Assembly: GCA_032988165.1 (NCBI GenBank)
Contig: JANTQF010000213.1
Coordinates: 1-59,743, forward strand
Length of the DNA stretch: 59,743 nucleotides
Direction of reading: 5' to 3'
DNA from: Emmonsiellopsis sp. PD_33
Lineage: Eukaryota; Ascomycota; Eurotiomycetes; Onygenales; Ajellomycetaceae
The stretch's first letter is position 1, and each line of letters opens with the position of its first letter. The translations under genes and the position numbers were made by a program. The notes under the pieces are model-generated. The model was not told the origin of the DNA. It searched no databases and saw only the letters and a list, made by a program, of their open reading frames with translations. Positions 34,829-45,711 of this stretch are shown here, piece by piece.

Positions 34829-36847
34829 ATGGCGGGAACAGGGGGAAATATAGAGCATACACTGTCCGCCCACCTCTCGGCTTCAGATGATTCTTCTGCG
34901 ATTGCGAAACTGGCCTCTCCGCCCGGCTCCAAGTCTCATACCCCGCCCGTTACCACCAAGCCTCGACCAGCCATTTTCAACCCCAGTCTTGACCCTTCGA
35001 AACACAGACTCCGACCAGGCTCAGAACCAATAAACCCGGATGCTCTCGCTCGTGCGCTCAAGGATTTCGAAGACGCAGGCCGGCAGCGGGAGAGGACACC
35101 AGGCACAAGCCCAAGTCGGAAACGGCAACGGGTTTATGGAGACAGGTAAGCGGCTCCTGTCCTCTTTCGAGCAGAATACATGGCTTGAAATCGCGATGAA
35201 CTGGTATATTCAATTGAGTTCAATGCCGTATGACTAATTTACTCGGCTTTTCTAGGTTCATTCCAAACCGAGAAGGACAGGACTTGCAAGCCAGTTATAG
35301 TTTGCTGCACGAAGACGGTTGCCCGACAACCCCATCAAAAGCGAAAAAGAGGGCGCCTCATGGGGAGCTCCATTTCCAGAAAAGTAGGTTCCGCCGGATT
35401 GGCGTCTTGAAACGTATACTAACATGGGCCATTAGCTGAGGAAGCCAATCGGACATACTCGAGAGTGCTTCGAAGTGAAGTCTTTGGAGATACAGTCCCA
35501 CAACCCGATTTACACTCACTATCACCGGACCCTATTGCTGGTTATTCTACCACCATCCATGACCCAACCCGCTCTCATACACCGCCATCATACAAAGCCG
35601 CCTCCTCCTTACCTCCCGCAAGCATAACCCCGTCCACTCCCAGCAAAAACCTTTTCAATTATGCCTCTCCACGGCATGTCTCCGGAAACCCTACTCCCTC
35701 TCGAACGCCCCGTAGCCAACATGGCCCCAACTTAAATGTTCGGTCAGAACTTTACAGCCTGTCCCCTATCCGCTTTGACAGCCAACAAATCCTTCAAAGT
35801 ATGCGCAAACAGCCGAGATACGTGAACAAGGTCCCGTTCAAGGTCTTGGATGCTCCCGACCTAGCAGATGATTTCTATCTTAATCTAGTAGATTGGGGTA
35901 GTAGCAATATATTAGGGGTTGGCTTGGCATCCTCCGTTTATATGTGGGATTCAATGAATGGTCACGTCACAAAATTATGCCAGTTAACTGATGACACTGT
36001 GACAAGTGTCAACTGGATACAAATGGTAACACTCGGCTCTCGTACTTCCAATTTGCCAATGCTAATTAATCTGTTGAATTATTAGGGAACGCATCTCGCA
36101 ATCGGAACAGCAAAAGGATTTGTACAAATTTGGGACGCTGAATGTTGTCGAAGACTAAGGACAATGACCGGCCATACCCTACGAGTTGGTGCCCTTGCGT
36201 GGAACGACCATATCCTAACATCGGGCTCGAGAGACCGAACAATCTATCACCGAGACGTACGGTCACCAAACCAACATATACGCCGACTTACCGGTCACAA
36301 GCAGGAAATATGTGGACTCAAATGGAATACCGAGGATGGCCAGTTGGCCTCGGGGGGCAATGACAATAAGTTAATCGTCTGGGATAAGCTAAACGAAACC
36401 CCGCTTTTCCGATTCTCGGACCACACAGCCGCCGTCAAAGCTATTGCCTGGTCTCCCCATCAACACTCCCTTTTAGCATCGGGCGGTGGTACCGCGGATC
36501 GAACCATTAAATTCTGGAACACGCAAACTGGCCACCAGATCAAGGAAGTCGACACGGGAAGCCAAGTTTGCAATCTTGCCTGGTCGAAGAACTCGGATGA
36601 GATCGTCAGTACGCACGGCTACAGCCAAAATCAGATCGTTGTTTGGAAATACCCACGCATGGAACAAGTCGTGTCGCTTACGGGACACACGTTCCGTGTC
36701 TTATACCTGGCCATGAGCCCGGATGGCCAGACGGTCGTTACCGGTGCGGGAGACGAAACGCTCCGCTTCTGGAAAATATTCAATAAAAAGGGCCTGAAGA
36801 ATGATAGGAGGGAAAGCAAATACCATTCCTACTCAACTATCCGGTAA
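34829..36847 (+). CDS. CDH1: APC/C activator Cdh1/Fizzy-related, WD40 protein, 598 aa
   Basis: Four exons: 34829-35145, 35256-35383, 35436-36025 and 36086-36847. The protein activates the anaphase-promoting complex in late mitosis and G1 and presents cyclins and other D-box/KEN-box substrates. The C-box DRFIPNR sits across the first intron (residues 105-111). A long Ser/Pro-rich N-terminal region with many SP/TP sites suits control by cyclin-dependent kinase. Seven WD40 blades follow from about residue 280 (LVDWGSSNILGVGLASSVYM, GHTLRVGALAWNDHILTSGS, GHKQEICGLKW, TGAGDETLRFWKI). The protein ends in Ile-Arg, the IR tail that docks on APC3. The VYGDRFIPN context and KVPFKVLDAPDL favour Cdh1 over Cdc20. 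The start is the first ATG in frame, although the frame stays open about 130 codons upstream without an ATG. Confidence 0.96.
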
Positions 36848-38038
36848 CCGTTTGGATTTTCCAGCCTGTTGTGGATTCTTTTTACAACGATGGCACGTGT
36901 ATACGAATTCCCTTGTGATAGATCGGTTCAGCGCATCCTATTTTCTGCGGCTACTTCCTAATCCCCCTCCACTCCCCGACACTCCGGTTCTATCTACTTT
37001 GCGACGAGATCCCGATCTAGCATTAATTTTCGCGGTGTATCACTTCATTTGAAATCATTTTCGAGCATCTGCAAGGCACGGGCATATATGCGACAAAAAC
37101 CCCCATTTGGGGTTTCCTTTTTCACGCAGCAGGCAGCCATTTTCTCGTTTTCGCTTTTTTCCTTTTCTCTTTCTTTTTAAGCGCCGGCGATGGTTTGGTG
37201 CGGTGGTTGATACATTTTTAACACGCTGGGTGCTATGGCGTTTTTCTTACCGTGTGTTTTCTTGTTCTATTGGGTTGGGTTGGGATGGGAGGTTGGCAAG
37301 GGGTATGTACTGTATGTATTACATACCAACCGGGTTTGGGAGATATGGAATGGGCTGGGCTGGGGAGAGGGAAGGGGTACATTACTTTTACTTTTACTTT
37401 TACCTACTATAGGCACTATGGTGATTGATGACTAGTACTTATTATATTTTAATTCCTTCTTAATGGTTGGTGAATCCTGATGGATGAAGTATGGAGTTAG
37501 TTCTCTTGTTTGTTTTTATAGTTTTCCACCTGGTAGGGGGTGGGTAGGGGGGGAGAGGTTGCGAATTATATGGGCAGGGGGTGGGGGGTAGGGGATAGGG
37601 GGGATTTGATTGAATTAATAAGGTTGATATGGATATATATGCATCTTCGTCGGCTGCTCTGTAGGTGGCATTCACTTATTTCTATCCCCTGTTCCTGTAA
37701 TTGTAGCATAGAGGTACAGAGATAGCCTTGACAATGGATATTGTTCTCTGCCTGCCCCTGCCCCCTCCACTTCCTAAACTAGTACTAGTACGGACAATAT
37801 AGTAGTTGTGTATATTATTTTCCTTAAATCGAATAATAAAAAATAGGCTTGCAAGTAGGGGAAAAAAGGCATCAAACAAAAGAGGAGAAGAGAACAGAAC
37901 TTGTTAGTCACGTTGGAACCGTACCAGATCAGATCGGGCCGTCCGGGAAGTATGAGCAACGAACACGAGTCAACCCCGTCACCTAAAATCTACTATACAT
38001 AGCCCCCCTAGCTTCAGGACCGTTATCGAAGACAAACT
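36848..38038. other. Convergent 3' flanks with G-rich tract
   Basis: 1.2 kb between CDH1 and protein X. A G-rich stretch at 37536-37603 contains many runs of three or more G and could form quadruplexes. No gene is supported. Confidence 0.45.
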
Positions 38039-39043
38039 CTAAAATATCAAACTGTCCGGCTCATCCTGCAAAACCTCTCGCATACGTGCCAAGAACGTCT
38101 CTCCGCGCAACTTATCCGCGACGGGAACAGTGATGCTGAACAGGTTCGTCGCCAAGTCCTCAGTATCCAGTGGTGGCTCATCAATCGCGGACGTGCTGTG
38201 TTTCGGTGAGGAAGTTGGAGCTTTGCCTGTGAGTATGTCGATGATATCTGCCTCATCGACGGCTTGGGAGGAGACGGATTGGGAAGATGTGGAAGGTTCC
38301 GGCGCGATGATTTCGGGAACAAAGTTCCCATGCGCCGGGGGAGAAGGTTGGTTTATGCCAAGGATCTCATCGAAGAGGGCGTCTGCGGATTGGGTTCGGG
38401 ATTTGGAAGCGGGGAGGTCCTGGTTCGCGACATCTGTGGCGCGGGCGACGAAGGTACTTAGAGGGATGGTGACACCGAGGGTCTTTCGGATGCGTTTTTG
38501 GATTCTGAGGACGGAGGAGAGGGAGATTGGGAGGGCGAGCTCGGTTTCTGTGGGCTCTTGTGCGGCGGGGGGTGGTGGGGTGGGTTGTGCTTGTTCAGGC
38601 GCGGGGGTAGGGGTTGGCTTGATTTTGATATTGCTTAGATCTAGATGGGCTAGCTTTGCAATCTGCGCAGAGAGGTTGGAGGAGTAATCTGGTGATATCG
38701 CGCCAACGTAGGCGAGTACGTCGCCCTTTAGGAGCCTGCCTTTGGGGCCGGAGGCGGGGATCTTGGAGATTTCCGAGTCTGGGATGCCTTTCTCGTGTAG
38801 TAATTGGGCGACGGAGGGATAGAGAGGGTAAGATAGGGTTTGTCCCTGGGTGCCTGAGGAGGTCTGCAGATCTAGACGAGGGTTAGTCTTCCCACTTCTG
38901 TTGAGGAGGGTTGCGGTCCGCCGGTTGGGCCCGGAATGGAAAGTTGCTGGACAATTGAAGGGGCGGAACTTACATCTAATAGAGCTGTATGAATTCACGC
39001 GGCATTGCGAGATCCATCTCGGAACCCGCGCAGCCTGAGCCAT
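38039..39043 (-). CDS. PDX1: Pyruvate dehydrogenase complex protein X (E3-binding), 334 aa
   Basis: A mitochondrial presequence (RVPRWISQCRVNSYSS) leads to a peripheral subunit-binding domain at about residues 72-112 (YPSVAQLLHEKGI, SGPKGRLLKGDVLAYVG), which docks dihydrolipoamide dehydrogenase. A Pro/Ala-rich linker follows (about 140-165), then a C-terminal region (ELALPISLSSVLRIQKRIRK to the end) with no acyltransferase HxxxD motif. There is no lipoyl domain and no DKA lipoylation motif, unlike yeast or animal protein X. This matches the divergent protein X of filamentous fungi, which recruits E3 inside the E2 core. The frame is open throughout, but a GTAAGT donor at 38973 and a CTAG acceptor at 38872 bound a 102-base in-frame intron. 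Removing it would shorten the protein to 300 residues. Confidence 0.88.
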   Translation of the reverse strand: MAQAARVPRWISQCRVNSYSSIRCKFRPFNCPATFHSGPNRRTATLLNRSGKTNPRLDLQTSSGTQGQTLSYPLYPSVAQLLHEKGIPDSEISKIPASGPKGRLLKGDVLAYVGAISPDYSSNLSAQIAKLAHLDLSNIKIKPTPTPAPEQAQPTPPPPAAQEPTETELALPISLSSVLRIQKRIRKTLGVTIPLSTFVARATDVANQDLPASKSRTQSADALFDEILGINQPSPPAHGNFVPEIIAPEPSTSSQSVSSQAVDEADIIDILTGKAPTSSPKHSTSAIDEPPLDTEDLATNLFSITVPVADKLRGETFLARMREVLQDEPDSLIF

Positions 39044-39636
39044 GGCACCAAAAATCGTAATCGACTATGACGAGGGAGGCTGGAGATATAAAGAGGGAGG
39101 TGGAAGCCGCCGGGTGCGAGGTCTCGTAGTGCTGCCGGACTGGCTAGAACCCCAACGGAAAATCGCAATGGAATATCCCGACAATCAGAATTCGAAATGC
39201 CCACGTTTATCAGGAGTACTGCGACTTGTGCTGCAAAAGATAAAGGATGAAGCTCTCCAGCCAGCGACTTTTTGATATCCCCAACTGCGCGTCGTTGAGC
39301 CGCCTTACTGGATCGGGCCTAGCGCGGGCTGGGAGCTTCACCGGGCGGAGAAAAGAAACGCCGGACTAGCTGCATCGAATCGGCGCAACTTCCACTGCCC
39401 GATTCGGTAGGCAGACGTCGTCAGAAAATATTGCCAATTCCCACTGCTGCCTGAGTGTAAGTCCCGAGCTGTTTGCTGACTGTTCTTCACGTCCCTCTCC
39501 CTCTCCTGAGGTCTCTTCCACCCTATTCAACTACTACAGCGGCCTCAATTGCACGCTATTCAGCATCGCCGTCCCGCACCTACAAATTTTGATACCGTGA
39601 CTGGACTTCTAATTCTATTATAGGTATGTTGCCGCC
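39044..39636. promoter_or_regulatory. Divergent promoter, protein X / TMEM223-like gene
   Basis: About 590 bases between divergent start codons of two mitochondrial-protein genes. A possible 5' UTR intron of the right gene ends in a pyrimidine-rich stretch near 39620. No gene of its own. Confidence 0.5.
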
Positions 39637-40509
39637 ATGATTCCTCGGATTTTCTCCCTCCGATTTGCTACTTCAAGTCTGGCTTGCTGCGTTGCCTCGT
39701 CTTCCTTCCGCTGTGTTCCGTCACCAAATCCTCAATCCCTTTCGATCTCCTTCCGTCGTTTTGCTTCTCAAAAGATTTCCGCGCCCAGATCCGGAAATGT
39801 AGTCAGGCCTGCAGTCAGACAGTCAGAGGAGCTCCTGCGCAGATTCACCTCTAAACTGCCGACGAATAGAAATGAAGTGATCCTTTTCGAGGCGCCGTCG
39901 CAGAGATCATACATTTTCGGCTGTCGATTCATAGCAGGGCTGGGCTATATTTTTGCCGGGAATGGCTTCTATACGATTTCTGTAGACCCTTTTGCGGAAC
40001 CCTCCAACTGGGTATTGGGCGCGTGGGCTGTGATATGCTTAGTGACGGCAGCAATGGGAACGGTTTATCTCCGCCGTAGCACATGCTTGATATCCCGCAT
40101 CTCGGCACGCCGTACCCAGGGTGAACCGGAAATTCGTATCAAAGTACGGCGGGCGCTTGGGTTTCTGAAGCACTCTGAAATAGTCACGTCTCCATCTGAA
40201 ATGAAATTGTCCAGCCATACCTTTATCCCGAAAGATCAAATCGACGCCGAAGGTTGGAGACGTGCCCAAGACCAGTTCAAGAAACACACAGAAGTTTCTC
40301 AGGTCTCCTTTTTCAGAGCTCCATTGCAGAAGACCAGTTTTTTTCTGTGGTCGTTCTTTATGAACGCTCGCCGCGTCTTTACACAGGAAAACTTTGTTTA
40401 TATGGATGTGGACGGGGTCAGCCGGAGCCTGCGTCTAGATATTAGCGGAAAATTTTCCCCAGCGTATCTCCCTCTAGAAACGGTTATTCTGAAGAAGAAA
40501 TCCTCTTGA
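39637..40509 (+). CDS. Mitochondrial inner-membrane protein, TMEM70/186/223-like, 290 aa
   Basis: Single exon. The first ~45 residues are Arg/Ser-rich with almost no acidic residues (MIPRIFSLRFATSS, SFRRFASQ), a clear mitochondrial presequence. Two hydrophobic spans follow, about 92-114 (IFGCRFIAGLGYIFAGNGFY) and 125-146 (WVLGAWAVICLVTAAMG), spaced as a hairpin, with RRSTCLISRI directly after the second. The C-terminal half is soluble. This is the plan of the TMEM70/TMEM186/TMEM223 family, whose animal members help assemble respiratory-chain complexes. Assignment rests on topology and short sequence memory rather than a full alignment. It is divergent from protein X. Confidence 0.72.
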   Translation: MIPRIFSLRFATSSLACCVASSSFRCVPSPNPQSLSISFRRFASQKISAPRSGNVVRPAVRQSEELLRRFTSKLPTNRNEVILFEAPSQRSYIFGCRFIAGLGYIFAGNGFYTISVDPFAEPSNWVLGAWAVICLVTAAMGTVYLRRSTCLISRISARRTQGEPEIRIKVRRALGFLKHSEIVTSPSEMKLSSHTFIPKDQIDAEGWRRAQDQFKKHTEVSQVSFFRAPLQKTSFFLWSFFMNARRVFTQENFVYMDVDGVSRSLRLDISGKFSPAYLPLETVILKKKSS

Positions 40510-40737
40510 CGGGTGGGGCCGCTGTTCGTGAAACCCTGGTGACTCCCGTCTCCTCGCATCTTGATAACAATGCCCTTTGTTCATCATCCGACATCTCTTT
40601 CTTTCCTTCCTGTATTTTTATATAATGAAAACCGGAGTTTATTTGCGTTGGGCTACTAGACGAGTTTTGACTGTAGCTTCGATTTCGCTTTCCATTCCTC
40701 TCGCAACCCGCTGTACTAAATTCTTCAGATCTCCAGC

Positions 40738-41674
40738 ATGGCCGAGGCTCCCGTCCAATCATCCTCCTCGCCACTACTCAGACGATACGGGGAACCATCT
40801 TGGGCATCTCGCTCAGATCCTATAGCCAACCCGTTGGCCTCTATGGATCAAAGCTTCGAGGAATGGCTAGTGGCACAGCGCGCATCCAGGTATGTTCTCT
40901 ACAACAACCCTTGGTCGATGATTAACGATTCCGTTCTAATCCCTGATTGATGATAAGGCCCAAGGGTTCTCTGTTTGACGAAGTTCAGCGGTATAATCAC
41001 CTTGCAGTGTAAGTATTTGGTCCGTTTTATCAGTTCCAGAAGCCCATTTTCTTGTGCCGTGGCTTATTTCTGCTGGCAGGCTTTCGGACAACGGGAACAT
41101 GATCGACGTGGTAGTAGGAGACGGTCCTCTAAGCACTTGGCACCTCCACGAGACTCTCATATGTAGGGCATCTCGCTTTTTCCGAGGCGCAATGAGACAG
41201 CCGTTTCAGGAAGCAGCCGAAAGAAAGGTCCATCTCAAAGACGCAAAAAACGATGTGTTCGCTCTTTTTGTACAGTGGTTGTACTCCTGTTCGTTCGACA
41301 CATCTTCCATGGACCTCCTTCTTCGCGCTTATGTCCTTGGGGACCGACTCGACGCATCTGCGTTCCGCACCGCCACATTCGACCGGATTTTTGCGTTAGG
41401 CTGGTCGCATACATTCTCTACCGAGCAGCTTGTATGGGTCACCGAAAATACAATGCCAAATTCTGCTCTCCACAAATTCGTATTGGACACTGTAGCGCTG
41501 AGGATAATATCGGGATCAACGCCAATACTTTCGCAAGGCGACTGGGAAACTCTCTCACCTGCCTCCCCGGACTTGTTCAAAGCGGTTATTCGATTGGTGC
41601 ACCATTATGCTCGAAGGGACCGGCCCATCTCGATACGGATCCCGGGTAGAGAAGATTATCGAGACCATCCTTGA
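40738..41674 (+). CDS. BTB/POZ-domain protein, 265 aa
   Basis: Three exons: 40738-40889, 40958-41008 (51 bases) and 41080-41674. The BTB fold begins at about residue 70 with the typical IDVVVGDGPLSTWHLHETLI and ASRFFRGAMRQPFQE, continuing to DVFALFVQWLYSCSF and LLLRAYVLGDRLDA. After the BTB domain there is only a short helical C-terminal part, with no kelch, MATH or zinc-finger domain. Such stand-alone BTB proteins are numerous in filamentous fungi, where some may be adaptors for Cullin-3 ubiquitin ligase, but the partner cannot be told here. The N-terminal 65 residues are Ser-rich and probably disordered. Start is the first ATG in frame. Confidence 0.86.
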
Positions 41675-43227
41675 TCCTCAACGGAACCATCCCGCTTTTG
41701 CGGCTTCTTGAACGGAGTTCGGGGGCGGGGGAATAGGTCATCTAGGCAATGCCAGATGGAATAAATTGTTTCATGCCAATATCTTTGTTATCTTGTTTTG
41801 CTTTTCTTGGCTAGTCGGATGTTTCCTTTGTGCTTTGTTGGTGCAAGTTTGCGAGCGTCGATTGGGAGTGTCCACAATAAATTTTCAAGATGGGATGCAT
41901 CAGATAGACATGCCATGCTATTATTTAGTACTGAAGGTGTTTTTTTTCATTCCGTTGTTTTCCTTTGTCCGTCCATTTGCGCTTTCCTCCTGCCGTGTTC
42001 TCCCAGCCTCTGAGAGTTGGGATCACGTGATATTTTCGAAAAGGGGTAACGGACAGCATCATCAAACCAGAACGGAAACCATCCACACCCCGAGCAGCCA
42101 TGATGAATCGATATTCACCAGCTGGCATCAATGTTATGGTTTTTCTCTGGAGACATGTGCTCCTTTTTTTGGCTTTTTTTTCCTTCCAATGCCCCACTGG
42201 GCCTCACACGACTTGCTTTGCACTTTCCATCAGGCCCAGAACGATCCAATTAGCCATTCGCATATACAATTCGCCAGCACAACAAATAAACATTCGCTCA
42301 AAGGATTATACTTATTGCCAACGACGTTCCTTACGATTCTTCGCCCCCACCGTCCGTCCGTACGTCACCGTCGGCCATCCCCTGAACCGATCTGGAAGGA
42401 GGACCTGTGCTATCAGGCTGCGCCGTTAGTCCTAACCGTGGTCCTTGGGGAACGCTTGACTCACCAAACCCTATGCTCCCGTGGTAGGTGCACGGCGATG
42501 ATGTGAATGGCGTCGCCGTTGTTATTTGAGCTCGACCTATCGATGGGTGAAATTTCCAGCCAGGCCAATATTATGAGCTTCTACGAGGGAATAGGGGGAA
42601 TATACCGTTCGATCAAATGAAGGACAGCACCTGGTTGCTTTTCTTATTTTATAGTCTTACAATACGATCGAACGCTGCCCTTCAATTCTAGGTTTTGATG
42701 TACGCCCCCCCTTGGGGGTCGAGCCCAGCCTTTGTGGCCATGTTTGGCATACTGCTTCCTGGTAAGTTAGCATCCCAGCGGTGGGAACTGTGGTTCCCAT
42801 TACTTCTTTTGTTGGAAAGCTATCACTTAAACTTCACCATACAGGCAAAAACATATCACCGGATGAGTCGACACTCATAATGTCTCCCTCTATCCATGGT
42901 AGGGGCGTCATTTCCTGCCGATTCCTGGAATATTTGTGTCTCCTAATGACGGGTGACTCCTTATCATTAGTTAATACAAAGTCAAATGCATTTCTTACAA
43001 AAGGGTCCTTCCCTGCCCTTCTTTTTCCCTTCTTTTCCCCCTCTTTCCCATCAAACACTATCTTCCTGCATCTCACTTCTCAGCTCCCTCAGCCAGACGT
43101 TCTACAAGCAAGCGGCCATTTTTCTAAAGCTATCTCATTGTCTACCCTCGACAGCACAAGAAAATCTCACGCCATATATATATATATATATATTTATCCA
43201 TAAATCATACATCACTTATAATCAAAC
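41675..43227. other. 1.5-kb spacer with pyrimidine-rich leader
   Basis: A 246-codon plus frame (41766-42506) was judged non-coding: T-rich, no domain and an implausible composition. The right end is pyrimidine-rich and has an (AT)n run at 43174-43192, fitting the promoter and 5' leader of the next gene. A perfect ATCACGTGAT lies at 42022-42031. Confidence 0.4.
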
Positions 43228-43813
43228 ATGTCTGATTCTGGGTCCGAAAGCTCTGGCACCAGCATCTTTGACGGACCCGCCAGCCCCGCCAGCAGCAGCA
43301 GAACCACCACTAGCAACAACAGCAGCAATGACGATGGACCCGTCTCTCCGTTTATCGTTCTTGCTGAAGCCGGGGAGCCCAGCGTGGGTGGGTGGCCGCG
43401 CAGTCGGAACTGGCTATATCACCCAGGCCAGCAACTTCCAAATTTCAGGCGCCTCACCCTGAGGCAAATCGACCGGCTGCGTCAGCGACTCTTTGTCCAA
43501 CCAAACGGGCGCCCGTTACTTCGTGCCTCCCCCTTTAGCCCATTCGTCGACCTTCGTGTGGCATTGTCGGCGTTCATTCGCGACTTCCAGCCGGTATGTA
43601 TAGCTAACTCTTTTTATTTTTATTATATTTTTAATCTTTTTGCCCCCAACCCCCGATGGGCCGGGTTGGTATACTTTCGTTTGGTATAATGGATGCTGAC
43701 GTATTGAATAGGCACTCCTCAGGTTCCTCGAGTTGGGGATTCTCGACCAGGACACGACGGTATCGAGACTCTTTGCTCGAATGCGCCGGATAGACGATTC
43801 TTCCGACTATTAA
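43228..43813 (+). CDS. Small protein of unknown function, 155 aa
   Basis: Two exons, 43228-43593 and 43712-43813, joined GTATGT/ATAG in phase 0. The first 50 residues are Ser/Asn/Thr/Pro-rich and disordered. The remainder is Arg/Leu-rich and probably helical (FRRLTLRQIDRLRQRLF, then LRFLELGILDQDTT, FARMRRIDDSSDY). I do not recognise a domain. The second exon continues the helical character of the first, which supports the splice. No targeting signal or membrane span. Confidence 0.6.
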
Positions 43814-45711
43814 TTTTAACCTTCAAGGAGGTTCATTCTAGCGTCATTAATTTTTTCTTTCTTTCTGTTACTTTGTTTTGTATTATCCACGACCCATTGT
43901 TGTTTCCCAGATTGCCAGGCATATTCGTTTTTTTTTTGTTTTTTTTTGGCCTATCCTGCATGACTTATGATTTCACGATTTATGACTTATGAGCTTGCTT
44001 GCATGTTACTGCATCCGCTTCACGTTGCTTCTCTGTCACAATTCCCCCTTTCCAACATCAGCATAGCATGCATATCACCTTCATGTATCTTGTAGTATTA
44101 TGGCTCTCATCCTCTTCACATTATTGCATGAGTTTGCACGGTTTGTGATATTGTATTTTTTCTGTACGATTTTGTCTGGAGTCTAGGAGATTTGCATTGT
44201 ATCTGTTTTATTCCCCTCATATCCATCATTGTCTCACATCTCCTACTGTACGATCTAGAATCATCAATCACAGTCATGTATCCTTCTTCTTCATTTCTTC
44301 GGATTTCGAAACAGTCGCATTCTGAACTTCTCAATGTAGAGATTCGAAAATGGAACGAAGCTTGTAGAAAATCTCCACCTTCACTCCGCCTGGGGCCAGA
44401 TAGAATCAAAGCAGTATTGTAACATAGACCAGCAAGAAATGCCCGACAACCATATCCATCTTTACCTGAGTATATATCTTCCCCTTCGTGAAGCCCCCAT
44501 TACATGGCGAATGGGGATATCAAAACGTTGTAGCGGAGGAAAAGCCCATCCATCCATCCATCCATCCACTAAGAAACCCCCTATCGACGACGAAAACAAA
44601 TCCCCCAGACAGGTAAATATAGAAGAAACAAGCACACACAAAAGAAGCAAACGCACAGGAAGAAGGAGCAAGCATTGCATTCCCACCGTTTCCCCCGCAG
44701 AAGCAAGAAACAAACAAACAAACGAACCATCCCTCCCTCCCTCCTTCCCTCAACAGCCCACACCCACCCAACCCTATCGCGTAGAAATACCGTAGACCAG
44801 AAAATAAAAAAATAACCACTTCACACTCACTTACTCTCTACGTCCTAGAGGGTATGCATACCCTGCTATACGATAGACACGCACAGCACAGCATCCCGTT
44901 CTCCCCGCCCACCACATCCAGTCCGACCGTCCCAACCCACCCCCCCCCGACCGCCGACCGGCGAGCCCAATCCACCCCCAACCCCCGCCCGCACCACCAC
45001 GCCGCGTTATATGTCGTCGACGAACTATCCGTTTTTCTCTCTGGGTTTCTGGCTATTTGGTGCTATGCATTTTTGTTTAGGATCTTTGGTGTGGGTGTGG
45101 ATGGGATGGGTTGGGGTGGGGTGGGGTGGGTGGTGCGCACCGGTCGGGCTTTGATGAGGGCGGGGGGGTGGAGGGATGGGGGTTTTTGGGGGAGGATGAG
45201 AGGGGAGGAGAGTGTTAGGGTTGTTCTCTGTGTGAGAGTGAGTGTGGGGATAGGGGGTTGGTTGGATAGGGAGGTGGGTTTGGGCTTTTTGTGGCTGGAT
45301 GATTGGAATAGGAGATGGAAAGGGTTGGGAAAGGAGGGAAGGATGATATACAGGTATGGAATTGCATTGGATTAACTAGCTAAAAGACACGAGGCATGAA
45401 GGCGGTGGTGGTGGAATGCGGAGGGTCGGAAAGGTGAGTATCGTTTGAGATAGCTATGCTGCTTGCTAACCCGTCCGTCCGTTCTCTAGAAATACAAATA
45501 AGAGGCCCCTTAGGTATACCCGGTATAGGATACACAGGATCCAAAGAGGACTATCATTTGGCTTCAAGGCTGGGAGATGGGTTGGCTGGCATTAAGCACA
45601 TCTATCCTCACGCGATACACCACGAAGAAGAGACAAAACGGGAAAACACAACTTGCTAAAATGACGAAGGACATCATCGATATTTCCGAAGCTATAGGGA
45701 GACACCGTCAG
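43814..45711. other. 1.9-kb spacer with simple repeats and G-rich tract
   Basis: Holds a (CATC)n run (44546-44568), CAAA and CCCT repeats around 44710-44750, a C-run near 44941, and a G-rich stretch (45092-45133) with quadruplex potential. Several moderate frames exist, but all show repeat-driven composition. Convergent with the 3' end of SMC1. Confidence 0.45.

Noticed and set aside
39042..39275. 77-codon plus frame starting two bases inside the protein X start
   Set aside because: Overlaps the divergent start region, no domain, composition not clearly coding.
41766..42506. 246-codon plus frame after the BTB gene
   Set aside because: T-rich, Phe/His/Ser-heavy chance frame in a pyrimidine-rich spacer; no domain and no splice continuation.
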